From CAIXOZ01 sp046091285 (GTDB lineage Bacteria > Cyanobacteriota > Cyanobacteriia > PCC-6307 > Cyanobiaceae), in NCBI GenBank assembly GCA_046091285.1, contig JBJTBH010000112.1:1-15257 (forward strand): a stretch of DNA of 15,257 nt. Direction: 5' to 3'. Positions within the stretch are counted from its first letter, which is position 1. Every line of letters starts with the position of its first letter. The position numbers and the translations under genes were made by a program. Under the pieces are notes generated by a model. That model saw only the letters and a program-made list of their open reading frames with translations, had not been told where the DNA came from and did no database searches. Shown here in pieces: positions 1-6,885 of this stretch.

Positions 1-135
1 GGAGCGGAACCGCTGGTTGCCGCGCTATCTGGCGATCTATAACGGCCGCAGGTGCCATATGGCCCTGGCCGGCCGCACCCCGATTCAGCAGCTCGGACTG
101 TTGCGGGCTACTGAATGACCTGGTGAGAAAACACA
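1..135 (+). mobile_element. Right end of an IS481-type insertion sequence (partial)
   Basis: The window opens inside a transposase reading frame that stops at 118. Seventeen bases later the sequence reads ACACA (131-135). Read from the outside, this gives a terminus beginning TGTGTTTTCTCACC, and a TGT terminus is common in IS481-family elements. The left end lies outside the window, so the inverted repeat and target duplication cannot be confirmed. The boundary at 135 is an inference. Confidence 0.55.
2..118 (+). CDS. IS481-family transposase, C-terminal fragment (5' end outside the window)
   Basis: The frame is open from base 2 and ends with TGA at 116-118, giving the last 38 residues. They contain RYLAIYNGRRCHMALAGRTP followed by IQQL. 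This matches the tail of the DDE integrase core in IS481/IS3-type transposases, where the usual pattern is YN-x-x-R-x-H-x-AL-x-G-x-(T/P)-P. The catalytic Asp and Glu residues would lie upstream of the window, so whether the copy is intact cannot be judged. The fragment lies directly upstream of the cupin gene, which suggests that the element inserted in or near that gene's promoter. Confidence 0.7.
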   Translation, partial: ERNRWLPRYLAIYNGRRCHMALAGRTPIQQLGLLRATE

Positions 136-176
136 ACTAGGTTGCCAAAGAGGCTCCCATTCCTGTCATTCAACCC

Positions 177-632
177 GTGGCTCAGCCCCCGACTGAATCA
201 CTGCCTCCCAGCGTCGCCTACTGGCACGTCTGGACAGATGCCGATGGCATCAGTCGCCAGAGCCGGGGTGTGGTGGAAGGCTTTCATCTCAGCAGCATCA
301 GTGCCGGTGCTTCGGCGCAATGGATCGGTCCCCGCAGCCAGGGGGCAATCAGCGTGCTGTTCACGGTTCTGCCACCGGGTTGGCAGGGCGACTGGCATGA
401 AAATCCAGCGCCTCAGTGGATCCTGCCGCTGAGTGGATGCTGGGGCGTGGAGACCATGGATGGTCAACGGGTCGAAATGGGGGTCGGCGAGGTGTCCTTC
501 GGCGCTGATCAACAGACCATCGAACACAACGGACGGCGCGGTCACCGCTCCTGGACCGTCGGCGATGCACCCGCCGTGCTGATGCTTGTTCAGTTCGGAC
601 CCGATGGGCCGCTGCCCCCGCTCCCTGGCTGA
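177..632 (+). CDS. Cupin-domain protein of unknown substrate
   Basis: A 151-residue protein if it starts at GTG 177. The cupin core runs from about residue 60 to 140. It has the WHENPAPQ segment, with possible metal ligands His74 and Gln80, then LSGCWGVETMDGQRVE and GVGEV, and a late GHRS with His123. This resembles the single-domain cupins that carry H-x-x-P-x-x-Q and G-H motifs; no signal peptide is seen. The start is uncertain. The frame is open back to the TAG at 138-140, GTG 177 lacks a well-placed ribosome site, and the only purine-rich stretch (AAAGAGG, 147-153) lies 5 bases before an in-frame ATT at 159. An IS end stops about 40 bases upstream, so the native 5' region may have been disturbed. 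The SMP-30-like gene follows after 71 bases on the same strand. The fold call is fairly sure; the function is unknown. Confidence 0.75.
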   Translation: MAQPPTESLPPSVAYWHVWTDADGISRQSRGVVEGFHLSSISAGASAQWIGPRSQGAISVLFTVLPPGWQGDWHENPAPQWILPLSGCWGVETMDGQRVEMGVGEVSFGADQQTIEHNGRRGHRSWTVGDAPAVLMLVQFGPDGPLPPLPG

Positions 633-703
633 GCGCGTCTGCTCCGCCCCCCCCAGATTCATCGGCCTGCAAAGCCAGGCTCCGACCATTCGCCGCTGAA
701 CCC

Positions 704-1627
704 GTGGTGATTGCCCGCCCCTCCGCCTGCACCGAAAGCCATGACCCCCGTTTCGATCGATTGGTGCTCGCCAACGCCGGGCTTGAGCTGCTGGCCGAGG
801 GATTTCGCTGGTTGAGGGGCCCCGTCTGGTTCGGAGACCATGCCTGCCTGCTCTTCAACGACACCCCCTCGAACCGAACCCTGCGCTGGAGTGAACGCCA
901 CGGCGTCACGGTCTTCCGGGAACCCTCGGACTACGCCAACGGCCAGACCCGCGATCGCCAGGGACGCCTGATCAGCTGCCACCATCGCAGTCGCTGCCTC
1001 AGTCGCCGGGAACATGACGGCAGCGACACGATCCTGGCCAGCCATGTCAATGGGCACCGTCTGAATGCTCCCAATGATGTGGTGGTCAAAAGCGATGGCT
1101 CGATCTGGTTCAGCGACCCGCTCCACGGCCTGCTCAACGATTACGAAGGCGGCCGCCAGCGCTCTGAACAGGGCCCTGCGCTTTACCGCCTCAACCCAGG
1201 CAGCGGTGAGGTGACCGTGATGGCCAGCGATTTCGATAACCCCAACGGCCTGGCCTTCTCCCCTGATGAACGCTTGCTGTACGTGGCCGAATCAGGGGCT
1301 GCGGGCGTGGACGAACCACGCCAGTGCCTGCGGGTGTTCGAGGTCGGAGAAGACGGCCGCTCACTCAGCGGCGGCCGAGACTTCCATACGATTCAACCGG
1401 GCTGGGCGGATGGCTTCCGCACCGATGAGCACGGCAATCTCTGGTGCGGAGCCGCCGACGGCGTCCATTGCATCGCTCCCGACGGCACCCTGATCGGCAA
1501 GGTGCTCGTGCCGCTGCGGGTCTCGAACCTCTGCTTCGGCGATCGCTTTCACAGTCGCCTGTTTCTCTGCGCCTCCACCAGGCTCTACGCCCTGTTCACC
1601 AACACCCGCGGTGTCCAACGCCCCTGA
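704..1627 (+). CDS. SMP-30/gluconolactonase/LRE-family beta-propeller hydrolase
   Basis: A 307-residue protein of normal length for this family of six-bladed propeller lactonases. The pattern of metal and catalytic residues known from SMP-30 and gluconolactonase is visible. Glu32 lies in LAEGFRWLRGPVW, Asn124 in NAPNDVVV, Asn181 in DNPNGLAFSPD, and Asp236 in WADGFRTDEHGNLW. The SDGSIWFSDP stretch (130-139) is also typical. Such enzymes usually hydrolyse sugar lactones or related esters with a divalent metal; the substrate here cannot be read. No signal peptide is evident, so it is probably cytoplasmic. GTG 704 is followed by a second GTG at 707 and neither has a clear ribosome site. It lies 71 bases after the cupin gene and may be co-transcribed with it. 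A lactonase close to two sugar-type GMC flavoproteins is suggestive, because a GMC enzyme could make its substrate. Confidence 0.85.
   Translation: MVIARPSACTESHDPRFDRLVLANAGLELLAEGFRWLRGPVWFGDHACLLFNDTPSNRTLRWSERHGVTVFREPSDYANGQTRDRQGRLISCHHRSRCLSRREHDGSDTILASHVNGHRLNAPNDVVVKSDGSIWFSDPLHGLLNDYEGGRQRSEQGPALYRLNPGSGEVTVMASDFDNPNGLAFSPDERLLYVAESGAAGVDEPRQCLRVFEVGEDGRSLSGGRDFHTIQPGWADGFRTDEHGNLWCGAADGVHCIAPDGTLIGKVLVPLRVSNLCFGDRFHSRLFLCASTRLYALFTNTRGVQRP
951..958. repeat. HIP1 octamer
   Basis: GCGATCGC lies inside the SMP-30-like gene. This palindrome is greatly over-represented in many cyanobacterial genomes and supports that origin for the flanking DNA. Confidence 0.8.
1539..1546. repeat. HIP1 octamer
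   Basis: A second GCGATCGC in the SMP-30-like gene. Confidence 0.8.
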
Positions 1628-1646
1628 CCTGAACTGCCGCGTCCTG

Positions 1647-1678
1647 TCCGGTCATCAGGCCTCCTGATCACTCCCGGA
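1647..1678 (+). terminator. Possible weak stem-loop after the SMP-30-like gene
   Basis: ATCAGG (1654-1659) and CCTGAT (1663-1668) form a perfect 6-bp stem around CCT. Outside it, TCCGG (1647-1651) can pair with CCGGA (1674-1678). No T-run follows, so it is a poor intrinsic terminator and could be only a fold or a protein site. The remainder of 1628-1831 holds no gene that I can support. Confidence 0.25.
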
Positions 1679-1738
1679 CCCGCCAACACGAAGCACAGTC
1701 GAGCCGTGAGCGCCACGATCCAGCGCTCCCCCCATCCT

Positions 1739-1769
1739 GTGACGGCCCGGAGAGCGGGTGACGGTCCGG
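1739..1769 (+). repeat. Pair of 12-base direct repeats upstream of the DoxX gene
   Basis: GTGACGGCCCGG (1739-1750) and GTGACGGTCCGG (1758-1769) match at 11 of 12 bases. Their starts are 19 bases apart, about two helical turns. They end about 60 bases before the DoxX start, which would suit a tandem operator, but nothing else supports that role. Confidence 0.35.
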
Positions 1770-1831
1770 CCGTTTATCGATGACGAACGCGGTGATCCTG
1801 TCTAGCTTGAAACCAGAGATCAGCCGCCTGG

Positions 1832-2329
1832 ATGTCAATCACAATCGTTGAATTTCTGGTTCCTGTGGGACTGTCACCCCTGGCCCAGACCAGCCTGCTG
1901 GTGTTGCGCGTGTTTCTGGGAATCTGCTTCATCCGCCACGGCTGGCCGAAACTGCGCAATCTCGATACTTGGGCCAGGGCGATGAACACGCCCAAGTGGC
2001 TCTGCTTTCTATCAGCTTTCTCGATGTGGGGTGCGGGAATCGCCCTGATCCCCGGCCTGCTCACCCCCCTGGCAGCGCTGGCGATTCTGGTGTCGATGGC
2101 CTACGCCTGCGTGATCGAACTGCTGGCTGGCTTTCCCTTCATCGCGCCGGATCCGTACCAGATTCCGGAAGGTGATTATGTTGGACCGATGGGAGTAGGA
2201 GAACCTCCCAGCTGGGAAAAAGCCGCCATGTATGTGGTGATGTGTCTGGTGCTCGCCACCTGCGGCGGCGGATCCCTGTCGCTGGACAACCTGGTGCTCA
2301 ATGATCTGCTGCGCACCATCGTGGGCTGA
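1832..2329 (+). CDS. DoxX-family integral membrane protein
   Basis: A 165-residue membrane protein starting at ATG 1832. It has the DoxX-like opening LLVLRVFLGICFIRHGWPKL (about residues 22-41), then further hydrophobic segments at roughly 56-77, 80-99 and 132-150. The RxFLGxxFxxHGxxKL pattern is the family's recognisable signature. DoxX relatives are four-helix inner-membrane proteins. Some act with thiosulfate:quinone oxidoreductase or in redox balance, but for most the role is unknown. There is no clear Shine-Dalgarno site. The gap of 204 bases from the upstream gene contains a pair of direct repeats and may hold its own promoter. The gene ends 20 bases before the strong shared terminator and faces the end of the oxidase/GMC array. 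Confidence 0.85.
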   Translation: MSITIVEFLVPVGLSPLAQTSLLVLRVFLGICFIRHGWPKLRNLDTWARAMNTPKWLCFLSAFSMWGAGIALIPGLLTPLAALAILVSMAYACVIELLAGFPFIAPDPYQIPEGDYVGPMGVGEPPSWEKAAMYVVMCLVLATCGGGSLSLDNLVLNDLLRTIVG

Positions 2330-2349
2330 AACAGCAGACTTCTGAACTT

Positions 2350-2390
2350 CAATTCCTGCAGGGCCGAAAGACAAGGCCCTGCAGGAATTG
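2350..2390. terminator. Strong bidirectional terminator hairpin
   Basis: CAATTCCTGCAGGGCC (2350-2365) is followed by the 9-base loop GAAAGACAA (2366-2374) and then by the exact reverse complement (2375-2390). This perfect 16-bp stem lies between the convergent DoxX gene (ends 2329) and the - strand GMC gene (ends 2459). Only short T runs follow on either side, so efficiency is uncertain, but its position and strength fit a shared terminator. Confidence 0.8.
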
Positions 2391-2392
2391 TT

Positions 2393-2428
2393 GCATCCAT
2401 GGAGGCATCCGTAAGTGCATCCATGGGA
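2393..2428. repeat. Three-copy 12-base tandem repeat
   Basis: GCATCC recurs at 2393, 2405 and 2417 with an exact 12-base period. The outer copies share GCATCCATGG. The array lies between the terminator hairpin and the end of the - strand GMC gene, and no function is evident. Confidence 0.5.
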
Positions 2429-2458
2429 CGGTGACGGCAACCAGGCCATCAGAGGGCC

Positions 2459-4114
2459 TCAGACCCCCAGGCGCTGTTTGAGATGGTCGCCGACACGCAG
2501 GGCATTGGCAATCGCAGTCAGCGATGGATTGACGGCACCGATGGTAGGCATGAAGCTGGTATCGACGACATACAGATTATCGAGTTCGTGAGCCTTGCAA
2601 TCAAGATCAAGAACGGACGTTGCCGGATCGGAACCGAAGCGACAGGTACCGGCCTGATGACCGACCGCCGCGATTGACATCGTGTTCTTGAAATAAATCT
2701 GCCGTTCAACCAGGTGATTGCGGAGATAAAGACGATCAAGGACGTCAGTGAGACGGCTGGTGAGTCGTTGAATGGCAGTCTGATTGTTAGGAGTGTAATG
2801 CAGATGAATCTGACCTCCGGCATCAACACTGACGCGATTATCCGGATCGGGAAGATCCTCAGCAGAAATCCAGAAATCAAGGGCATGCTCGGCGATCTTC
2901 TCCATCGACCAGCCCGGCATCAGGAAGGTTTCCAGGGGGGCATAGCCTTTCATGATCTGACCGTTGGTCTTACCGGTCATCTGGATGTTTCCCATCGGAT
3001 AATCGAAATCAGCATCTCCGAGATACCAGTCATTGATAGACACCGTTTTCTGGAAGACAGTGGTATTCGGCTCATGCGCCAGAGCCACCATCGCCTTGCT
3101 GTTGTGGAACATATAGTTCCGCCCGACCTGATCAGATCCATTGGCCAGACCACGCGGATGCTGATCATTCGCCGACATCAACAGCAAGCGGGCAGAATTG
3201 GCAGCCCCACAACTGACGACGATGACATCACCACTGACACGCATCGGAACACCATCACGCGCAAGTTCAATCGCTTTGACGGTGCGACCACTGGCATCGG
3301 TCTTCAGGCGGTGCACCTGAGCGCGGGTGAGCAGCGACACCGAACCGGCCGCCAGGGCCGGACGAACACCCAGCACCTCTGCATCGCTCTTGGCATGCAC
3401 CAGACAGGGAAACCCATCACAGCAGTTGCATTTACGGCAACGACTGAAAGCAAGATTGCTCTCATCGAGCAGGACACCGCTCGGAGCATGGAAAGGATGG
3501 AGTCCGGCACCGCGCAGGTCATCCACCATCTTCTGAATCCGGGGCTCATGAGCCACCGGTGGGTGGGGATAGGGGCCACTGCAGGGAGGCTCGGTCGGAT
3601 CCTCTCCCCGCTGACCATGGACGTGATACATCTCCTCAGCCCGTTGATACCAGGGCTCAAACTCTGCGTAGCGCATCGGCCAGGCTGGCGAGAGGCCATC
3701 GCGATGAATCAGCTCTTCAAAGTCCTGCTGACGCAACCGAAAATGAGCGGCACCATACATCTTGGTGGCGCCACCAACGAAATAATGACTTCCGGGCTGA
3801 AAGGGCTTGCCCTGCTTGTCATACCAGGTGTCCTTGGAAAGATAGCGCCCCTTCTGAAACACCTCTTCTGCATCCCAGTTCTGGGGCTCCTGAGGAAGCC
3901 AGTCACCGCGTTCCAGCACCAGCACCCGCAGACCCGTCGGCGCCAGATGTCGCGCCAGGGTGCCGCCACCGGCCCCACTGCCGATGATCACGACATCAAA
4001 ATGCTGGCCATCCACACCCTCAGGTTGAGCGGTGAGAGGCAGGGCCGCATTGTGGAACGGAGGCCCGATTCTCAGTTCTTCGGTGACAGAGGCAGCGGCG
4101 TGGGCATGGGACAT
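2459..4114 (-). CDS. GMC-family FAD-dependent oxidoreductase with intact catalytic pair and a cysteine cluster
   Basis: A 551-residue flavoprotein if it starts at ATG 4114. A TTG at 4138 would add 8 residues; neither start has a convincing ribosome site. The FAD-binding Rossmann motif GSGAGGGTLA is at residues 45-54. The C-terminal half has the catalytic pair expected of GMC alcohol or sugar oxidases and dehydrogenases: His486 in GHQAGTCRFG and Asn529 in GAVNPSLTAIANALR. A cysteine-rich segment, CRKCNCCDGFPC (226-237, five Cys), is absent from the paralogue at 6885-8399 and could bind a metal or an Fe-S cluster. No signal peptide or membrane segment is seen. It is the last gene of the - strand array, 74 bases after the glycosidase, and ends at a shared terminator. 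The family and fold are confident. The substrate is unknown, with a sugar the likely guess, and the electron acceptor may be quinone rather than oxygen. Confidence 0.88.
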   Translation of the reverse strand: MSHAHAAASVTEELRIGPPFHNAALPLTAQPEGVDGQHFDVVIIGSGAGGGTLARHLAPTGLRVLVLERGDWLPQEPQNWDAEEVFQKGRYLSKDTWYDKQGKPFQPGSHYFVGGATKMYGAAHFRLRQQDFEELIHRDGLSPAWPMRYAEFEPWYQRAEEMYHVHGQRGEDPTEPPCSGPYPHPPVAHEPRIQKMVDDLRGAGLHPFHAPSGVLLDESNLAFSRCRKCNCCDGFPCLVHAKSDAEVLGVRPALAAGSVSLLTRAQVHRLKTDASGRTVKAIELARDGVPMRVSGDVIVVSCGAANSARLLLMSANDQHPRGLANGSDQVGRNYMFHNSKAMVALAHEPNTTVFQKTVSINDWYLGDADFDYPMGNIQMTGKTNGQIMKGYAPLETFLMPGWSMEKIAEHALDFWISAEDLPDPDNRVSVDAGGQIHLHYTPNNQTAIQRLTSRLTDVLDRLYLRNHLVERQIYFKNTMSIAAVGHQAGTCRFGSDPATSVLDLDCKAHELDNLYVVDTSFMPTIGAVNPSLTAIANALRVGDHLKQRLGV

Positions 4115-4188
4115 GGTGACAACAGGCGAGGGGAACAACCGAACGGGTAAACAAAGGGATGGCTACGGATCGAACGATGATCTGGTGA

Positions 4189-6885
4189 TCAGGCGCTCTG
4201 GTAACGGTTGAGCTGGCCGATCAGTTTGGCCACCATGGCGCTCCAGCCGGTCTGATGGGAAGCACCGACTCCCGAGCCATCATCACCATGGAAGTACTCA
4301 TTGAAAAGGATCAGATCACGCCAATGCGGATCGTTCTGGAAGAGCTCCACCGAACCGTTGAAAGCCCTGCGGCCATCGGAGTCGCGGCGGAAAACACTCA
4401 CCAGCCGCTTCTCAAGTTCAAGCGAAGCCTGCCAGAGGGTGATCCAGTGTCCAGAACGGGTCGGGAACTCAACCAGCAGCGTATCGCCATAGAAATGGGC
4501 AAACTTCTGGAGAGCTTCAATCAGAAGAAAATTGATCGGCATCCACACCGGACCTCGCCAGTTGGAATTGCCCCCGAACATCGCTACGGGACTGTCAGCG
4601 GGGCTATAGGCAAGCGTCTGACTTTCATGCCCTTCTGTATAAGTATAAGGAGACTCACCATACACCTTGGAAAGAGAGCGAATCCCGTAAGGAGAAAGAA
4701 ATTCCTCTTCATCAAAGAGTCGCTCACAGATGCGACGCAGATACTCCTCAGGAACCAGGCTGAAAAGAATTCTGTTGTCATTCCAACGGCCAAGATTTGA
4801 CTGCAACCAGGTAGGCGTGGTGCGTTCATGCACAAACCAGGCCATGCTCTTCAGCACGTCGAGAACGGGAACGCGCAACACAGTTTCGACATCAAAGCTG
4901 GCAACAGCCAGCAGTGGGATCAAACCCGTCAGAGAACGAGTGCGAAGAAAATCCGTGCTGCCATCAGGACGCTTGATCACATCATAATAGAAGCCATCCT
5001 CTTCGTCCCAATTTAAATAATTACGAGACCCCTTGGCATTCAGGGTGATCGCCAGCTGCACAAAATCATGCACAAAGCGTTCACAGAGATCCTCATACTC
5101 TGGCTCTTCAACACTCAGCTCAACGCAGATGGTCAGGAGATTGAGGCTGAGGGAAGCCATCCAGGCCGTGCCATCGCATTGCTCGATCCGACTGCCGTCC
5201 TGAAGTGGGAAGCGACGATCAAAAAGTGCAATATTATCAAGGCCCAGGAAACCGCCTTCAAAAACATTATCACCCGAACGATCATTGCGATTTGCCCACC
5301 AGCCATATTCCAACAGCAACTTGCGGAGAGCAGCCCTCAGAAAGGGGCGATCCGACTGATCACTCTGCTTGCGATGAATCTGATAAATGCGCATCGCCGC
5401 CCAGGCACCAATCGGCGGATTGGGATCCGAAAGTGCCCATTCATAAGCCGGAGTCTGGGCATTGGGGGCCGTGAAATGAGGGGAGCGCAGCAGCATCGCC
5501 TGCTCCTTGGCAGTGGCCGGATCAAAGGTGGCAAAAGCGACAGCATGGAACATCAGATCCCACTGACAGAAGTAGGGATACTCCCAGCTATCAGGCATCA
5601 CAATGACATCGTGAGCATGCAATCGCTTCCAATAGGCATTCTCAGTCTTCCAACGCTCCGCGGGCGGCTGGGGATGGGTAGGATCCCCCTCTAGCCATCG
5701 CAACACACTCCAGCCATAATATTTTTTACACCAAAGCAATCCGGCAGTGGCGGCATGATGAATCAAACGATCATCCTCGCCAAGCCCGGGCAGAATGTGA
5801 TCGAAATAATGGCGCCACTCCTCCTCCCGACTGGCAAAAATCCGATCAAAATCCGATCCAAAGGGCTCAGGGGCCACGGGCGTATCACCCCGCTGCCGCA
5901 GGCGTAACCGCACCACCCACTCCTCACCCGGCGCCAACTCCTTCTTCAACAGCTGAGCCGCTTTACTACCAATCCCAGCTGGATTGACGGCTTCAGTCTC
6001 ACCATCAATCACATAGCGATGAAAGGCATCTTTCTGATAAGGAGACTTGCTGGGAAGGCCGTAAAGGCGCTCACTGTTAGTCTCATTCTCAGTGAACAGC
6101 CAGGGCCCATCCTCGGCACTGCAGCATTCGTACGACGGCAGCACGGAAAGGTCAGGGGTGATCAGTCGATCCCCCTCAAGACGAATCGGCTGATGCTGCT
6201 GATCGGGATATCCCCAACCCCAGGTATTGCGCAGCCACAGGGTAGGCAAGAGCACGAGGGGAGCAGAATCAAGACCACGATTGACGATCCGCAGACGAAT
6301 CAACAGATCAGTCGCTGAAGCCTTGGCATACTCAATGAAAACATCAAAATATTTGTGGTCATCAAAAATCCCCGTATCCACCAATTCATATTCAGGCTCC
6401 TGGCGGGTGCGGCGCCCATTCTCCTCAACGAGGTGCTCGTAAGGAAAGCGAGCCTGAGGATACTTATAGAGCCCTCGCATGAAACTATGGGTCGGGGTAT
6501 TGGCAAGATGGAAGGTATAATCCTTGATGTCTTCACCGTGGTTGCCCTCAGGATTCCCCAGCCCGAAAGGACGCTCCTTCAGAATTGGATCCTTGCCATT
6601 CCAGAGCGCCACTGAAAAACAGAGACGGCACTGCTGATCACAGATCCCTAACAGCCCGTCCTCTCCCCAGCGATAGGTGCGGGAGCGCGCATGATCGTGG
6701 GGGAAGGAGACCCAGGCGTTGCCGTCCGCGGAATAATCCTCACGAACGGTGCCCCATTGACGGTCGCTGAGATAACTGCCCCAGAGCGACCAGGGCTCAA
6801 GGCCCTGATCACGCTCCGCGAGGCGACGAACCTCGGAAGGTTCAATGGGCTGAGGAGGCAGGACGCCGGATTCAGGGGGTGTCAT
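4189..6885 (-). CDS. GH63 / MGH1-type glycoside hydrolase (large bacterial glucosidase-like form)
   Basis: An 898-residue protein with an (alpha/alpha)6-barrel GH63-type core. The likely general acid is Asp443 in CQWDLMFHAVAF. The likely general base is Glu863 in FNEYFHGDDGSGVGASHQTG, which matches the YEN segment around Glu727 of E. coli YgjK. The segment GGNSNWRGPVWMPINFLLIE before it is also characteristic of this family. GH63 enzymes release glucose or a related alpha-linked sugar; smaller relatives act on mannosyl- or glucosylglycerate. The substrate of this long form is not known, and a cyanobacterial compatible solute or storage oligosaccharide is only a guess. No signal peptide is seen, so it is probably cytoplasmic. 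ATG 6885 shares its A with the TGA of the upstream GMC gene (TGATG), implying translational coupling. Its inner part is notably AT-rich (24 of 60 G+C in 6301-6360; 23 of 60 in 4981-5040), while its 5' end is GC-rich (40 of 60 in 6661-6720). Confidence 0.87.
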   Translation of the reverse strand: MTPPESGVLPPQPIEPSEVRRLAERDQGLEPWSLWGSYLSDRQWGTVREDYSADGNAWVSFPHDHARSRTYRWGEDGLLGICDQQCRLCFSVALWNGKDPILKERPFGLGNPEGNHGEDIKDYTFHLANTPTHSFMRGLYKYPQARFPYEHLVEENGRRTRQEPEYELVDTGIFDDHKYFDVFIEYAKASATDLLIRLRIVNRGLDSAPLVLLPTLWLRNTWGWGYPDQQHQPIRLEGDRLITPDLSVLPSYECCSAEDGPWLFTENETNSERLYGLPSKSPYQKDAFHRYVIDGETEAVNPAGIGSKAAQLLKKELAPGEEWVVRLRLRQRGDTPVAPEPFGSDFDRIFASREEEWRHYFDHILPGLGEDDRLIHHAATAGLLWCKKYYGWSVLRWLEGDPTHPQPPAERWKTENAYWKRLHAHDVIVMPDSWEYPYFCQWDLMFHAVAFATFDPATAKEQAMLLRSPHFTAPNAQTPAYEWALSDPNPPIGAWAAMRIYQIHRKQSDQSDRPFLRAALRKLLLEYGWWANRNDRSGDNVFEGGFLGLDNIALFDRRFPLQDGSRIEQCDGTAWMASLSLNLLTICVELSVEEPEYEDLCERFVHDFVQLAITLNAKGSRNYLNWDEEDGFYYDVIKRPDGSTDFLRTRSLTGLIPLLAVASFDVETVLRVPVLDVLKSMAWFVHERTTPTWLQSNLGRWNDNRILFSLVPEEYLRRICERLFDEEEFLSPYGIRSLSKVYGESPYTYTEGHESQTLAYSPADSPVAMFGGNSNWRGPVWMPINFLLIEALQKFAHFYGDTLLVEFPTRSGHWITLWQASLELEKRLVSVFRRDSDGRRAFNGSVELFQNDPHWRDLILFNEYFHGDDGSGVGASHQTGWSAMVAKLIGQLNRYQSA

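Noticed and set aside
198..689. A 163-codon - strand frame opposite the cupin
   Set aside because: The + strand product shows cupin motifs; the - strand one has none.
361..909. A 182-codon - strand frame across the cupin and SMP-30 genes
   Set aside because: It spans two + strand genes with clear family motifs and has a low-complexity Arg/Ser composition.
2714..4150. A 478-codon open frame on the + strand
   Set aside because: It lies entirely opposite the - strand GMC gene, whose FAD and catalytic motifs are unmistakable; the + product has no recognisable domain.
4189..6885. Annotation as processing glucosidase I of N-glycosylation
   Set aside because: GH63 includes that eukaryotic enzyme, but the bacterial context and the MGH1-like sequence do not support N-glycan trimming.
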